Assembly: GCF_002080415.1 (NCBI RefSeq)
Contig: NZ_CP020474.1
Coordinates: 1,811,501 to 1,875,500, forward strand
DNA: 64,000 nt
From: Roseovarius mucosus
Lineage (GTDB): Bacteria; Pseudomonadota; Alphaproteobacteria; Rhodobacterales; Rhodobacteraceae
Direction of reading: 5' to 3'
In this document: positions 46,601 to 52,068 of the stretch, one piece after another
How the letters are laid out: every line of letters starts with the position of its first letter
How positions within the stretch are numbered: the first letter of the stretch is position 1
Position numbers and translations under genes: made by a program
The notes under the pieces: model-generated
The model's database searches: none
What the model was told of the DNA's origin: nothing
The model's input: the letters and a program-made list of their open reading frames with translations, nothing else

Positions 46601-48035
46601 CATTGCCGCCCACGTCCTGCGCCCCCGACACACCCACTGTGATCGCGGCCAGATCGACATTCTGATCCACAACCGTATAGGTGATCGTCAGGCTCAAGCC
46701 ATCCATCGACCATGCGCGCTCGGCTTCTGTAAAGCTGCTGGCAGACGCCATATCCAGAGTGACCGTCGGATCAACAGCCGTATCCATCGCTTCGTTGAAC
46801 GCAATCGTCAGCGTGACAAAGCCATCGACATCACCGTCAATCACGGTGCCTTCAACGCCAGAGCCCCCCGCGAGGGTCACGGTCGTAATCATCGGTGGGG
46901 CGGCGTTCAGATCAAAGCCATTTGACTGGGCCTGCGCCATATTGCCCGCCGTATCGGTCACCTCCAATGTAACCGAAAGCATGCCGTCGCTCAGCGCAGC
47001 CATTTGCAGGGGATCAAGCGAAATCGGGCTAAATGACTCGATGTCTAGCCCCTCAAAAACAACCGAGCCGCCACCAGTGGATGTGATCGTCAAAGTCCCT
47101 GTCGCATCGGCATCAATGCCACTGAATGCAACCTGAATTGCCTCTCCTGCGTTGAAGGTCGAGTCGTCCACCCCTGCGCCCTCAAATGCGACAGAGAGGT
47201 TCGGCGCAGCATCGGCAGTCGTGTCAAGAGCAATGGTATCGCTTGCAGTTGCAACGTTGCCGTTTAGATCCTGCACCTCCACCGTCGCCGTCAGCGTGCC
47301 GTCGTCCAGAAAGTCAAGCGAGTTCGCCGGCAGGGTTACCGTGGCGATGCCATTTTCAATCGTGCCAAGGTCAAAGGGTAGAATAATGGTAGTAGTGCCA
47401 TTCGATACTCTCACCTCACCCGCTGTCACATCGGGATCAATACCAGTCACGGTCAGCGTCTGATCGACATCGGTATCGGCAGCGTTCAAGAACGCATCGC
47501 CATGATCAAAAGCAACCGCAAGGTTGCTATCCGCATCGGCCGATGTATCCGAAAGCAGCACACCATCCGCGAAGCTGCCTTCAGTGACGGTCAAACCGCC
47601 GAAAGCACCAATCTGGGTAGCGCTCCCCCCCGATGGTGCTCGGGCCGTCAGGAAAACGTCCTGACCGCCGGTATTCTCCCAATAGAGCACCTCGACATTG
47701 TGCAGGCCTGCGGTGAGGTTGACGACGGAAGATGTCGACCAACCAGGATTGATACCAGTGCCCGAAAATCGCTGCGCAACAATCACACCGTCGATAAACA
47801 GAACAAACCCATCATCAGCGTCGTGACCAAAGGTCCAGTTACCTCCTTCAAAGAAATCTACAACGCCTTTGAAGCGCACAGCAAAACCGTCCCCCGTCAA
47901 TCCAGACAAATTGGGATCGAACAAGCTGACGGTCCCGGACGTAGTGGACGTAGTGGTGCCATTCAAAAGCTCAAATGCGAGCTCGTTCGTATTGATGGTG
48001 CCGGCGGACGTTGCGTATTCAACTGAAAAAGCCAT
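31653..48035 (-). CDS. Giant VCBS/cadherin-repeat RTX protein, probable type I secreted adhesin
   Basis: This uninterrupted gene codes 5460 residues. It starts at ATG 48035 after GCAGGAGC. A PA14-like domain occupies about residues 1-150 (WTFGHDADDGFVLFIDGVIV). Ig-like domains follow to about 500, then many VCBS-type domains, recognisable by TGTNDAPVI/NAVNDAPV joints, to about 3000, cadherin-like repeats at about 3050-3480, and more VCBS domains. Nine nearly identical 94-residue repeats lie at 4205-5050. RTX nonapeptides (GGxGNDxLx) occupy about 5160-5360, and the last 95 residues form a type I secretion tail ending VDDFQFL. It has no Sec signal and no cleavable LapA-type N-terminal retention module that I recognise. 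No ABC exporter, HlyD or TolC gene is in the window. The likely role is adhesion, biofilm matrix or cell contact, stabilised by calcium. Confidence 0.9.
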   Translation of the reverse strand: MAFSVEYATSAGTINTNELAFELLNGTTTSTTSGTVSLFDPNLSGLTGDGFAVRFKGVVDFFEGGNWTFGHDADDGFVLFIDGVIVAQRFSGTGINPGWSTSSVVNLTAGLHNVEVLYWENTGGQDVFLTARAPSGGSATQIGAFGGLTVTEGSFADGVLLSDTSADADSNLAVAFDHGDAFLNAADTDVDQTLTVTGIDPDVTAGEVRVSNGTTTIILPFDLGTIENGIATVTLPANSLDFLDDGTLTATVEVQDLNGNVATASDTIALDTTADAAPNLSVAFEGAGVDDSTFNAGEAIQVAFSGIDADATGTLTITSTGGGSVVFEGLDIESFSPISLDPLQMAALSDGMLSVTLEVTDTAGNMAQAQSNGFDLNAAPPMITTVTLAGGSGVEGTVIDGDVDGFVTLTIAFNEAMDTAVDPTVTLDMASASSFTEAERAWSMDGLSLTITYTVVDQNVDLAAITVGVSGAQDVGGNVMFAVSEVSTGAAIDTESTASETESVTIAEIPDQDAATTGTPIVLAKLSGADGTTYALTGEAAVNAHVEIVSDGEDGFMVQIIDTEAARGFFDLEENGPSFDIFVTGTDNAGNTTASVLSITLTDLNDAPELVPGENDLTGTVIEREDGVLGENATPFGTTGTFGVHDDDVANSHSVTVSNISSTNGTFLGVFQAGFSDPIQGDGNGTVQWTFNIGAPITNPTTLAAQMAIVDALADGESITQVYDVTTTETVGGLSFVQRIVVTIEGSNDAPVISGTAVSADLTEVVDDGSSDQSLTATGTLTVVDTDTSDTVTVAVSSVATSGSFAGTNPLDNAALLAMLEVVAGDGTVGLLGSETAAMAADATAGSDFTWQFSAGNPESSPFDFLPAGETLILEYTLTATDDSETANATDTQVVTITITGTNDVPQIGASSTAATTVVEAGGVENGGEGTAEATGNLSADGNWTDADDGEAAALVVSEIAFGETSVLVAVEGETEIAGTYGALFVSADGSYRYVLDNTLAATQALNADQAVTEVFDYTIANNGGGLGNEASATLTVNITGANDTPVISFGEGQDVGTVEEAGVNAENEAINTPPTTATGTLSADDVDAEDAPVDLIWSAGADTMAGQAQTDSLTVEGVYGSFAVDASGNWTFTLDNTAEAVQSLHDSESVSETFTVTVTDDRGATSTQDVVITINGTNDAPVIVANEGADTSVTEQDGSADPKLEPEGPLSSGDPDASGSFSVSDVDTGGTDQVIWSITGVNGEAIEHSVANGSAAEAVGTYGFLVLNSDGEWSYQLDDRDEDTQALAAGVVVTDTFTVRVADGLGGYSEDTVTVTVTGSNDAPVIELFGGELSGPLGPDSTLGNVLESDAANLTASGTLTVSDVDANDSVAISVTAVSASGTLGGFEEDDLALQAMMTISGGTPLETGAGNASGQITWSFDSGSETFDYLAAGESITLNFTVTADDGDATDTETVTVRVNGTNDRPEIVIGDGDSATGELTESTGLMGETLVTAGTLSIADADLSDAHSVSASRVSVTWTDVNGADNLGTASDVTPLPEDLEAALDAAFAAAINLGDPRQVDWSFSLADSLADFLGAGETLTVVYDVTVNDGRAFDGTDEDGNENSVSAVQKVTITITGTNDAPVVVADETNEFAEGDALVIDENSVLDQVALTPEATVTVNLLGTGDDSDDEIWVTTVTELDANDTRAITGTTSVSASGNIPTGFVASDAQAAFDLSDALNGVVTFDRNAAVFDALDTGEFIDVALTYTVTTTSPDGITTTDNEVTTVIRVTGANDAPYIVEEDDFAASVTELPDLDAGENAARPTVNGSITFNDVDPGDLSALQVTVEPVQDVGEGAALLANYVGTFSAGFVAPTGTSVAEAGEVFYSFDLDDLVLDTLTEGETFTQSYQVSISDGTATTSRNIVLTFTGTNDAPVITAATGDLALTEDQGDVASGSVTTQTLTGTISFDDADTSILPASGGAGGADTHTVTAEVTSVALDSEVDEAYEGPTGSLSFDATAANASDAVGNTVGWSFEITDGQFDFLAAGEVLSITYTVTVEDNNGGTDTQDITFTITGTNDLPVINVAESDVEISGNEDAVGISGTVLATDVDGDELSFALADGGSPENGSVTVNTDGTYTYVPNADFNGTDAFTVAVSDGNGGTDTVEVSVTVNAVNDAPVNTVPETLSTDEDTAVALTGLSVSDVDAGEGTITVTLAVAEGAGTIAALEAGSVTVAGSGTNSITLTGTLADINAYLATETTPVFTPAQDANGDVTLTMTTDDGGSTGEGGALTDIDTVTITVNPVNDAPVVEGPVSAEQTEDAEGFTVDLLSGASDVDTGDVLTVSGLTLDSGDDSGVTVSMDGNSLTVDPDAYTALAVGASEVITYSYTVTDGNGGEVSQTATITITGANDGPVLEDVTTAPAIVDTAGDDTLSLVSDTLVGSDVDNGAVLTYAISGQEPVMGETSLEGKYGTLTVLSDGSYTYTPDAAKLQGLAADAEPNETFTIVVTDEHGAFDTATLTVDITPANDTPELAAVEAINITDTAAADDFAAQGGTLSATDRDSGHVDAMVYSIAGQEVAEGATSQTFYFDRVGNAVVTEAPLNGVELGTLTVQSSGAYSFEPNDAGINSLRADQNPVITTTLRATDPQGATSETGLVINIDGVNDNPTITGTDPEVDQGVVNVAAKEQAEADEGDLVVVSGTISFADVDSNGIPSFGFAALAPGFVGTIQFSPSGETVDEGTFTWTFSIPDATLNALAEGEALGTSPQVYDITVNDGDGGSVVQRVSIAIVGTNDAPVIAGALGGGLAISGAATEAADGAMDAAITTSGTLSVSDEDTRDEVTVSVTGAVVSGGTFAGTVPLDSAALAAMMQLAVGTAAETGFGDTVVLGADGTGSDFTWAFTSGASGDAAFDFLAAGETLVVTYTLTADDLSETDSATDTQTVTITITGTNDSPVASAADGVTVVEDLDAATVIATASGTDVDLSDVLSYSISAGNDAGLFEIDATTGDISLVAGQSLDAETEVEHVLTVTVSDGNGGTDTQEITVNVTDVDDNLTTAPVDADGVAGGSVDENATLGTVGITAASTDADITSGAITYAIVGGTGATDFVIDAETGVVSVASGANIDRETGSSLTIDVQATPANGAASVTSTFTITINDVNEFDVSTPVDSNADVNEVSENAGPGTLVGIVASASDADATTNGVTYSLTDSAGGIFEIDAATGEVRLSTAAMAPRPDFETAESHTITVQAMSADGSISTEDFTITILDANDTAPVFAINAAQSVAENETSVVRLSATDVDTDQSGISFTIVGGDDQAAFRVVEDEGVYTLEFISAPDFEMPTDMGGNNIYNVVVEAFDGTNMTEQAFAITVTDVNEAPTAVSLDNTTSTLAENSVIGSGIKVADITITDDALGVNGVTLTGADAAFFAVVSTDTGLELHYVGEAPNFEAPADAGADNSFNVTVVVDDVTVGDTPDATTDFTLTVTDVNEAPVANQVPAETFPVVIEDEVFNGLVVSEFGEAFGEIPLSVFASDVDGNIDPSSLSIDGVTVEGNLVTQAEAGISYSGETGAFSVNAATEVYQSLDVDEEISVVVSFTVTDSEGLSDNTGTITFTVRGTNDVPVIVVAESDITGTGAEDEGAITGTIVADDVDDGAILGFSIEDGDSAANGSVTVDPNTGTWSYTPDANFNGVDSFTVTVSDGLGGSVTQVVDVTVTAVNDATEIDVSSQVAATHVEAVDAAAPVATLVAAQASLTDVDGLDYDTGTFTASVVDGDATDLLDLDTSGSVSVVDGAVSVGGTQVGTVTGQGTATLSVSFLAAAFAADVQAVINALSYATTDATPVAPREITLDLTDGDGAAAEQQTISVSITATNDSPIAVNDAFGVTEGSFASAFNVLSIGTADSDPENDTLSVTALADLADGAQPVGGSATVGASAGVITTDWGAEVTLQSNGQLFYNLTSSTARFNELAAGETAVDSFTYTVSDGNGGTDTATVSVTITGVNDAILAAPDTITATEDTAASVTGNLLANDTDVDINDIPTIVDASSSVTATAVATADGFRITTIDGVVVNLSANGDYTLTAPDSLAAGVTSTATFQYTVQDSGSAQSTTTVTVQVTGDNDAPTAVQVTLLASNEDTVRIITEAQLLSGASDVDTGAVLEITALALTSGNGSLVDNEDGTWTYTPDLNDNGDVTFSYTVSDGLLTATASATLDLLPVNDAPVAQADAAISTGEDQAISGTVTATDVDGDSLSFALASGGAPANGSVTVSANGGYTYTPDADFNGTDAFTVSVTDGNGGTDTVVVNVTVNAVNDAPVAQADAAISTGEDQAISGTVTATDVDGDSLSFALASGGAPANGSVTVSANGGYTYTPDADFNGTDAFTVSVTDGNGGTDTVVVNVTVNAVNDAPVAQADAAISTGEDQAISGTVTATDVDGDSLSFALASGGAPANGSVTVSANGGYTYTPDADFNGTDAFTVSVTDGNGGTDTVVVNVTVNAVNDAPVAQADAAISTGEDQAISGTVTATDVDGDSLSFALASGGAPANGSVTVSANGGYTYTPDADFNGTDAFTVSVTDGNGGTDTVVVNVTVNAVNDAPVAQADAAISTGEDQAISGTVTATDVDGDSLSFALASGGAPANGSVTVSANGGYTYTPDADFNGTDAFTVSVTDGNGGTDTVVVNVTVNAVNDAPVAQADAAISTGEDQAISGTVTATDVDGDSLSFALASGGAPANGSVTVSANGGYTYTPDADFNGTDAFTVSVTDGNGGTDTVVVNVTVNAVNDAPVAQADAAISTGEDQAISGTVTATDVDGDSLSFALASGGAPANGSVTVSANGGYTYTPDADFNGTDAFTVSVTDGNGGTDTVVVNVTVNAVNDAPVAQADAAISTGEDQAISGTVTATDVDGDSLSFALASGGAPANGSVTVSANGGYTYTPDADFNGTDAFTVSVTDGNGGTDTVVVNVTVNAVNDAPVAQADAAISTGEDQAISGTVTATDVDGDSLSFALASGGAPANGSVTVSANGGYTYTPDADFNGTDAFTVSVTDGNGGTDTVVVSVTVNAVNDAPVVTLANVTTDVDEDADTTSRIKVADIVVSDDEQGINTLALAGADAALFEIVGTALFLRAGASLDFETKAQLDVSVTVNDASVGGTPDGTASLSLTVNDVEEGPVSTNENDTLIGSDGDDLIGGLDGDDSISGGLGSDSLFGEAGNDTLSGGDGNDTVAGGDGDDVVNGDAGNDSLGGGLGNDTLNGGDGNDTMGGGFGDDLLSGGTGADVVAGGAGNDTLDGGDGNDSISGSFGNDVINGGVGNDQIGGGAGRDTIDGGAGNDQIGGGEGDDDISGGAGNDFLAGGGRNDVIDGGTGNDTINGGAGNDIMTGGADADIFVFSAFVDGELDVITDFEDGTDRLLIRIVNPDTGEVNISNGGNGLQGFVDALGITQADEGAQINVNGQIILLEGVDAYVLGVDDFQFL
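32886..35423 (-). repeat. Nine tandem 282-bp repeats inside the giant RTX gene
   Basis: Nine in-register copies of a 282-bp unit (94 codons) fill exactly 2538 bp. Each unit runs from the Asn codon of NDAPVAQAD to VNVTVNAV. The copies differ at only a few bases that I could find by eye. One of these, GTGTAG or GTATAG in the plus-strand text, alternates strictly through all nine units, giving a 564-bp higher-order dimer. The terminal copy at the low-coordinate end has diverged near its end (GGAAACC in place of ATTGACC). Confidence 0.95.
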
Positions 48036-48136
48036 TGGTGATGCTCCTGCTTTATTTTTTGATGCCGCGCTCTGCGGCGTGATCTGTGCTTACGCAGGCG
48101 GTGGGTGATGCCCCGCTTGCGCCATGAAATTTGAAA

Positions 48137-48223
48137 TTATTGAGGGTCGCGTTTTGCCCGCGCGCGGATGGCAACATCTGCCAATTGGCCTAAGAAACCC
48201 GCACAATCGTCAACGTTAGCCAT
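48137..48223 (-). CDS. Possible 28-residue small protein upstream of the giant RTX gene
   Basis: AGGAGA stands eight bases before ATG 48223, and the frame codes MANVDDCAGFLGQLADVAIR and eight more residues before TAA. The stop is about 100 bp before the giant gene start on the same strand. The peptide has one cysteine and a likely amphipathic helix and no signal peptide. I recognise no homologue. It could be a leader peptide, a small regulator or chance. The good ribosome binding site and position are the only support. Confidence 0.4.
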   Translation of the reverse strand: MANVDDCAGFLGQLADVAIRARAKRDPQ

Positions 48224-49518
48224 TGGGAATTCTCCTGATCGGTCAGTAAGGAACTGGTCCGGCGGCACCATGATGGAGGGCCGGGATAAGCGTGATGGAA
48301 GGACAAGGGACGCTAGACTGCCTGCTTCCGGACTAGCCCGGCAACAGGTCTGCCGTGGTCTTGCCTGCGTGATGTCTAAGGCTTGGCCCGTCGCGCGCGC
48401 CTGAGCTGGGGTCACTGTATAATGCCAAGGCATGGACCGAATTCGGCCCGCCAGTGGCATCTGCTGCTCCCGGGCTACCGCGTAACCCTCTGCACAAATT
48501 CACATGCAGCTTGGGTCTTACGGAAGATAGCCCTGAACCTTGGGCCATTGATCGATAGCTAGTAATGTCGTGCCTCCCCACCTGACGCCAAGTTCAGACT
48601 GAACTCCGGCCGCAGTCTTCCATCCGCATAAAGTGCCTAAGCACCTGAAAATGCGGGTTATTACCGTGTAATTCTGTAGTGTTTTGTTTTGGTGCTGATG
48701 AATTCTAGGACAGTGATGAAAATCCATATCTTGAGATTGAAACAGTCGGTCACTCACACTCGAACATTGCTCAACGCTACGAAAGATACTCGTTAAGATC
48801 GAAAGATAGCTCACTACACTCGAACGTAACCATTTCGCGCCCCAGCAAACAAGAATGAAACTTGCATTTGTTATGTTTTTTAAACAAAAAATGCTTTCTG
48901 AAACCCGAAACTTGCGAATTTTCAATTCTAAGGAAAGTTAAAAATTTGTTAATACCGCATAGGCTGAAAATCTTTTCTGAGAACCCGATGGGGCGTCCCC
49001 CCTGTCGTTTCGGGTCAATCGCTTTTTCAGTCACCAAAACACGCCTTGATTCAATGGATTAGAAACCCCTCTGAGATGTGCTTTGGTCCGTCAGCTCTCC
49101 CAGAACCTGTCAGGCCAGAGCTGTCTCTGCGCCCGCGCCATGCTGAAAGTTTGGCTTTACATATAAAAATCAGATACTTAATCAGGTCAGTAAAGAAACT
49201 ACCTATGATTGTTCAGTGAACCGAAATAATCCACACGTCCGCCCAGGTTGTTTGGCGCATGATCAAGTACCGTTTTGGCATTATGATTTACACGAATTGC
49301 TGTCCGGCTGGGTCATATCTATTCGCCCCCCTATCGCGCCAGAGCATCAAGCATGAAAAAGCCATTCTTGGCATAGGATCGCAAGGTGCGGCCAACCGCC
49401 CGATACACATCCACGCCCCCCTGCCCCCCAAAGGGTCAAGCTGGGCGACCATTACGCCACCCGCCGCAGGCTGATCGCGCTGCAAGCATGGCCGAGTTTT
49501 GCACAGCCGCTCGCGGCA
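48224..49518. other. 1.3-kb intergenic region, AT-rich in its middle, no convincing gene
   Basis: Between the small ORF and the aspartate dehydrogenase gene I find no ORF with family resemblance, ribosome binding site and normal codon use. The left third (48224-48640) has ordinary base composition and may be decayed coding sequence. The stretch from about 48640 to 49330 is clearly richer in A and T than the rest of the window. It holds spaced direct repeats (48756-48825). It is the natural place for the promoter and regulatory sites of the giant RTX gene, or it marks foreign DNA. Confidence 0.6.
48756..48825. repeat. Spaced direct repeats in the AT-rich region
   Basis: ACACTCGAAC occurs at 48756-48765 and 48816-48825, exactly 60 bp apart. 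CGAAAGATA occurs between them at 48780-48788 and 48800-48808, exactly 20 bp apart. The distances are close to whole helical turns, as expected for cooperative protein sites. No regulator is known. Confidence 0.5.
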
Positions 49519-50298
49519 TCAGATCACCAGCGGTCCGGCCCGGTTCTCGATCAACCGCACCAGCGATAGCGCCGTCAACGCTGACGATTTCGGATTGCTG
49601 GCAAGGGGCAGGTTATCCAGCACAATCTCCATCCGCCCAAAGTCGCCCTGTGCTGTCACGCGATGACGGTTGCCCGTGGCATCGGGATCGGCGATCAGGC
49701 GAAGCCGGGTTTGGTCGGGGCCTAACCCCGCCAGCGCAGTGATCAGCGCCACATTGGCATTTTGCGGAAAGCGCCGCGCCGCCTCACGGGCTGTGCCATC
49801 GAAAAAGCAGTGCTGCGCGGTCAGGCCAGACAGGTCACACAGGCGTTCCGCCTCGGTCCCTCGCCAGGCAGGGGCAGGTTTGACAATCTCGTGAACCACT
49901 GACGCCAGCGGCAACCGCGCCGCCGCCGCCAGCGCGTCAATGCCACCCAGCGCCCCCGGCGGAATCAGCACCTGCCGCCTGTTGCGCCGCGCAACGTCCA
50001 AAAGTGCCTCAAGCGTTCCCTCATCGGCAAAGGCCGAGGTTGAGGCCGCCACGAAATCGGCCCCCGCACTCAAGGATGCAAGGCCCCATGGCATCACCGC
50101 CGCCCGGCCCGCCGCCTCAACCACCAGATCGGGTCTCAGCGCGGCCAGCGCGGCGGGGTCATCAATCAGCGGTACGCCAATGTCACGCGCAGTATCACGC
50201 ACAGCAACCCCAACCAGATCGACCGGCGCAGCGCGCGCCTTCAAAAGGCGCGCAACTTCCGATCCAATGGCCCCCCAACCAACCAGAACCAGCCTCAT
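49519..50298 (-). CDS. L-aspartate dehydrogenase
   Basis: This 259-residue NAD(P)-dependent enzyme converts L-aspartate to iminoaspartate/oxaloacetate and can feed NAD synthesis in place of NadB. The start at ATG 50298 gives MRLVLVGWGAIGSEVARLL, a Rossmann glycine motif (GWGAIG). Later motifs of the DUF108/AspDH domain are IPPGALGGIDAL, VVHEIVKPAPAWRGTEAE with the probable catalytic histidine, and FPQNANVALITAL. The length suits the family. No nadA or nadC is adjacent. In some marine bacteria homologues act in other amino-acid pathways, so the physiological role is open. Confidence 0.85.
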   Translation of the reverse strand: MRLVLVGWGAIGSEVARLLKARAAPVDLVGVAVRDTARDIGVPLIDDPAALAALRPDLVVEAAGRAAVMPWGLASLSAGADFVAASTSAFADEGTLEALLDVARRNRRQVLIPPGALGGIDALAAAARLPLASVVHEIVKPAPAWRGTEAERLCDLSGLTAQHCFFDGTAREAARRFPQNANVALITALAGLGPDQTRLRLIADPDATGNRHRVTAQGDFGRMEIVLDNLPLASNPKSSALTALSLVRLIENRAGPLVI

Positions 50299-50663
50299 CG
50301 AATAAACCCCTCGCTCGGTCGATGGCACAGGGGCGCTGTCGCAGTCATCCGGCGCTCATTCTGGCGGATACCGGCAATGTCCAAAACCACCCAATGCAAC
50401 GTCGCTTGATCCTTCATGTTCAGCCTTTGCTGGCCTTTGGTGCGCCACACGATCAAACCATCCTCGCCGCCATATGTCTTTAGCGAAATGAAGGGAAAGA
50501 AGAACACCGGCACGAAGGCCCGCGTCATCGACAAAAACGCGCCCCGCCCTCCCGCAAAGAAAACCCTAATGGGGCGGCCATTTTCACAGCATATCTCGCT
50601 CAACGGCATCCTATGCGCAGTTTGCAGGCCCGCCACCGGCCAAGCCGCCAAATCGAATGTCAT
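50295..50663 (-). CDS. Doubtful 122-codon ORF coupled to aspartate dehydrogenase
   Basis: This ORF ends with ATGA overlapping the aspartate dehydrogenase start, the arrangement of a real operon partner. Its central part (FFPFISLKTYGGEDGLIVWRT) is protein-like, but I see no ribosome binding site for the first ATG (an internal ATG near 50528 is possible), no family and an opposing ORF of similar length. I list it because it would explain how the dehydrogenase gene is translated. Confidence 0.3.
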   Translation of the reverse strand: MTFDLAAWPVAGLQTAHRMPLSEICCENGRPIRVFFAGGRGAFLSMTRAFVPVFFFPFISLKTYGGEDGLIVWRTKGQQRLNMKDQATLHWVVLDIAGIRQNERRMTATAPLCHRPSEGFIR

Positions 50664-51031
50664 GACATATAGACTAACGAAATTTGAAATTCCGCTTCCA
50701 AAACAGGCGGCCGATCACACGGCTAAACTGACTGGGATCTGCTTGGGCGGGTCGAATGTTTCCAAGACTGGCACTCCAGATAAAATATATACCTTTCCAT
50801 GACATCCCCGCCAGCAGCCGCGCGATATGCTGGCGTCCAGAACCACCCGGCTTGACCGCGTCACATCATACACAGCCCCCCGGTTGGCGCGAGATATTCG
50901 ACGTTTCCGTCGGCGCGGACTGGCTCGCTTGGGCCATTCCTCACCAAACCTGACAGAAACTTTATTTGGCTGTTGCAAGCAATGAGTGGTTAGCTTCGCA
51001 GACAAGACTGCGTAGCCTGAGAGGTAGAACC
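50664..51031. other. Intergenic region upstream of the SCO operon
   Basis: No credible gene is seen in this 370-bp stretch. It should hold the promoter of the three-gene SCO operon on the plus strand and perhaps one for the minus-strand aspartate dehydrogenase. I could not identify a specific operator. Confidence 0.5.
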
Positions 51032-51484
51032 ATGCGCAAGCAACTATTTTTGGCGGCAATGATGCTGCCTATGCCTCTGGCCGCTCTTGCGGCCGAGGGT
51101 GAACGCGTTCAGGTCCGGGGCGAGATCATTGATACCTGGTGCTATTACTCTGGCGTGATGGGCGGCCCGGACGCGGTGACCGGCTCGGCGCATCACACCT
51201 GTGCGCTCTGGTGTTCGGCTGGGGGCATCCCTGTGGGCCTGCTGGGCGATGACGGTCAGGTCTACATGGTGCTCAAGATCGCGGGCGACGACGGCTCTGC
51301 CGGGGGCGATACGCAGCTGCGCCTTGCCAGCCACGAGATTACGGCGGATGGCCTGCTCTATCATCGCGACGGGCTGAATTATCTGGTGGTAGAGGAAGTG
51401 GTCACCGATCACGGGATCACGAAACTCAACCACGAGGATTACGGGGTAGTTCCGCCGTTCGCCATTCCAAAGCCAGCTCAGTGA
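51032..51484 (+). CDS. Exported Cys-containing protein of unknown family (SCO operon, gene 1)
   Basis: The ATG at 51032 follows GAGAGG and starts a signal peptide (MRKQLFLAAMMLPMPLAALAA). The mature protein of about 130 residues has EIIDTWCYYSGVMGG, then SAHHTCALWCSAGGIPVGLL: a lone cysteine followed by a HHTC-x3-C motif suited to binding copper or forming a disulfide. The rest is beta-rich (DDGQVYMVLK, ITADGLLYHRDGLNYLVVEEV). The next gene encodes what looks like a distant relative. The operon ends with a SCO-type copper chaperone, so a periplasmic copper or thiol-redox role is inferred. I know no name for this family. Confidence 0.75.
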   Translation: MRKQLFLAAMMLPMPLAALAAEGERVQVRGEIIDTWCYYSGVMGGPDAVTGSAHHTCALWCSAGGIPVGLLGDDGQVYMVLKIAGDDGSAGGDTQLRLASHEITADGLLYHRDGLNYLVVEEVVTDHGITKLNHEDYGVVPPFAIPKPAQ

Positions 51485-51495
51485 GGGGACGCACA

Positions 51496-52068
51496 ATGAA
51501 ACATGTTCTGATGATGCTCGCGTTCACCGGCATGGCACTTCCTGCTGGCGCGCAGGATTTCTCCCAAGGGTCCGAGGCGAAAACATGGAACCTCTATGCC
51601 GAGCAACCCGCGCGGTTTGAGGCCAAGGTGGTGGATATTCTGTGCGAACTGACCGGCGATTGCCCGACAGATTGCGGTGGCGGGGTACGCCAACTGGGTT
51701 TGCTGCGCAACGCCGACAACGTTCTGGTCTATCCCAACAAGAACGCGCAGGCTGCGTTCTCAGGGGCGGCGGTTGACATATTGCCATTCTGTGGCAAGCA
51801 GGTCGAGGTTGACGGCCTGTTGATCGAAGATCCCGATCTTAAGGCGACGAACATCTATCTGGTGCAAAAGATCCGCGCTCTGGGCGATGCCGAATGGACC
51901 GCCGCCAACCGCTGGACGGACGTATGGGCAGAAAACCACCCCGAAGCGGATGGCAAGGGGCCATGGTTCCGCCGCGATCCGCGCGTCAACGCAGAGATTG
52001 CCGCACATGGCTACACCGGCATCGGCGTTGAAGAAGAACAGCAATTCATCAAGGAATTGTTTGAATGA
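51496..52068 (+). CDS. Exported Cys-containing protein of unknown family (SCO operon, gene 2)
   Basis: The ATG at 51496 is preceded by GAGGGGA and begins a signal peptide (MKHVLMMLAFTGMALPAGAQ). The 190-residue protein has KVVDILCELTGDCPTDCGGG, that is C-x5-C-x3-C, then GLLRNADNVLVY, a fourth cysteine in ILPFCGKQVEVDGLLI, and a C-terminal 60-residue tail rich in Trp and charged residues. The pattern of VD-x2-C, C-x3-C-(S/A)GG, GLL, and DGLL with a YLV strand parallels gene 1, so the two are probably paralogous. Its stop overlaps the SCO gene start by ATGA. Function is unknown; periplasmic. Confidence 0.75.
   Translation: MKHVLMMLAFTGMALPAGAQDFSQGSEAKTWNLYAEQPARFEAKVVDILCELTGDCPTDCGGGVRQLGLLRNADNVLVYPNKNAQAAFSGAAVDILPFCGKQVEVDGLLIEDPDLKATNIYLVQKIRALGDAEWTAANRWTDVWAENHPEADGKGPWFRRDPRVNAEIAAHGYTGIGVEEEQQFIKELFE

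Noticed and set aside
48224..48640. Transposase remnant upstream of the giant gene
   Set aside because: Frames on the minus strand read as broken protein-like sequence, but I could not match any transposase family or find terminal inverted repeats.
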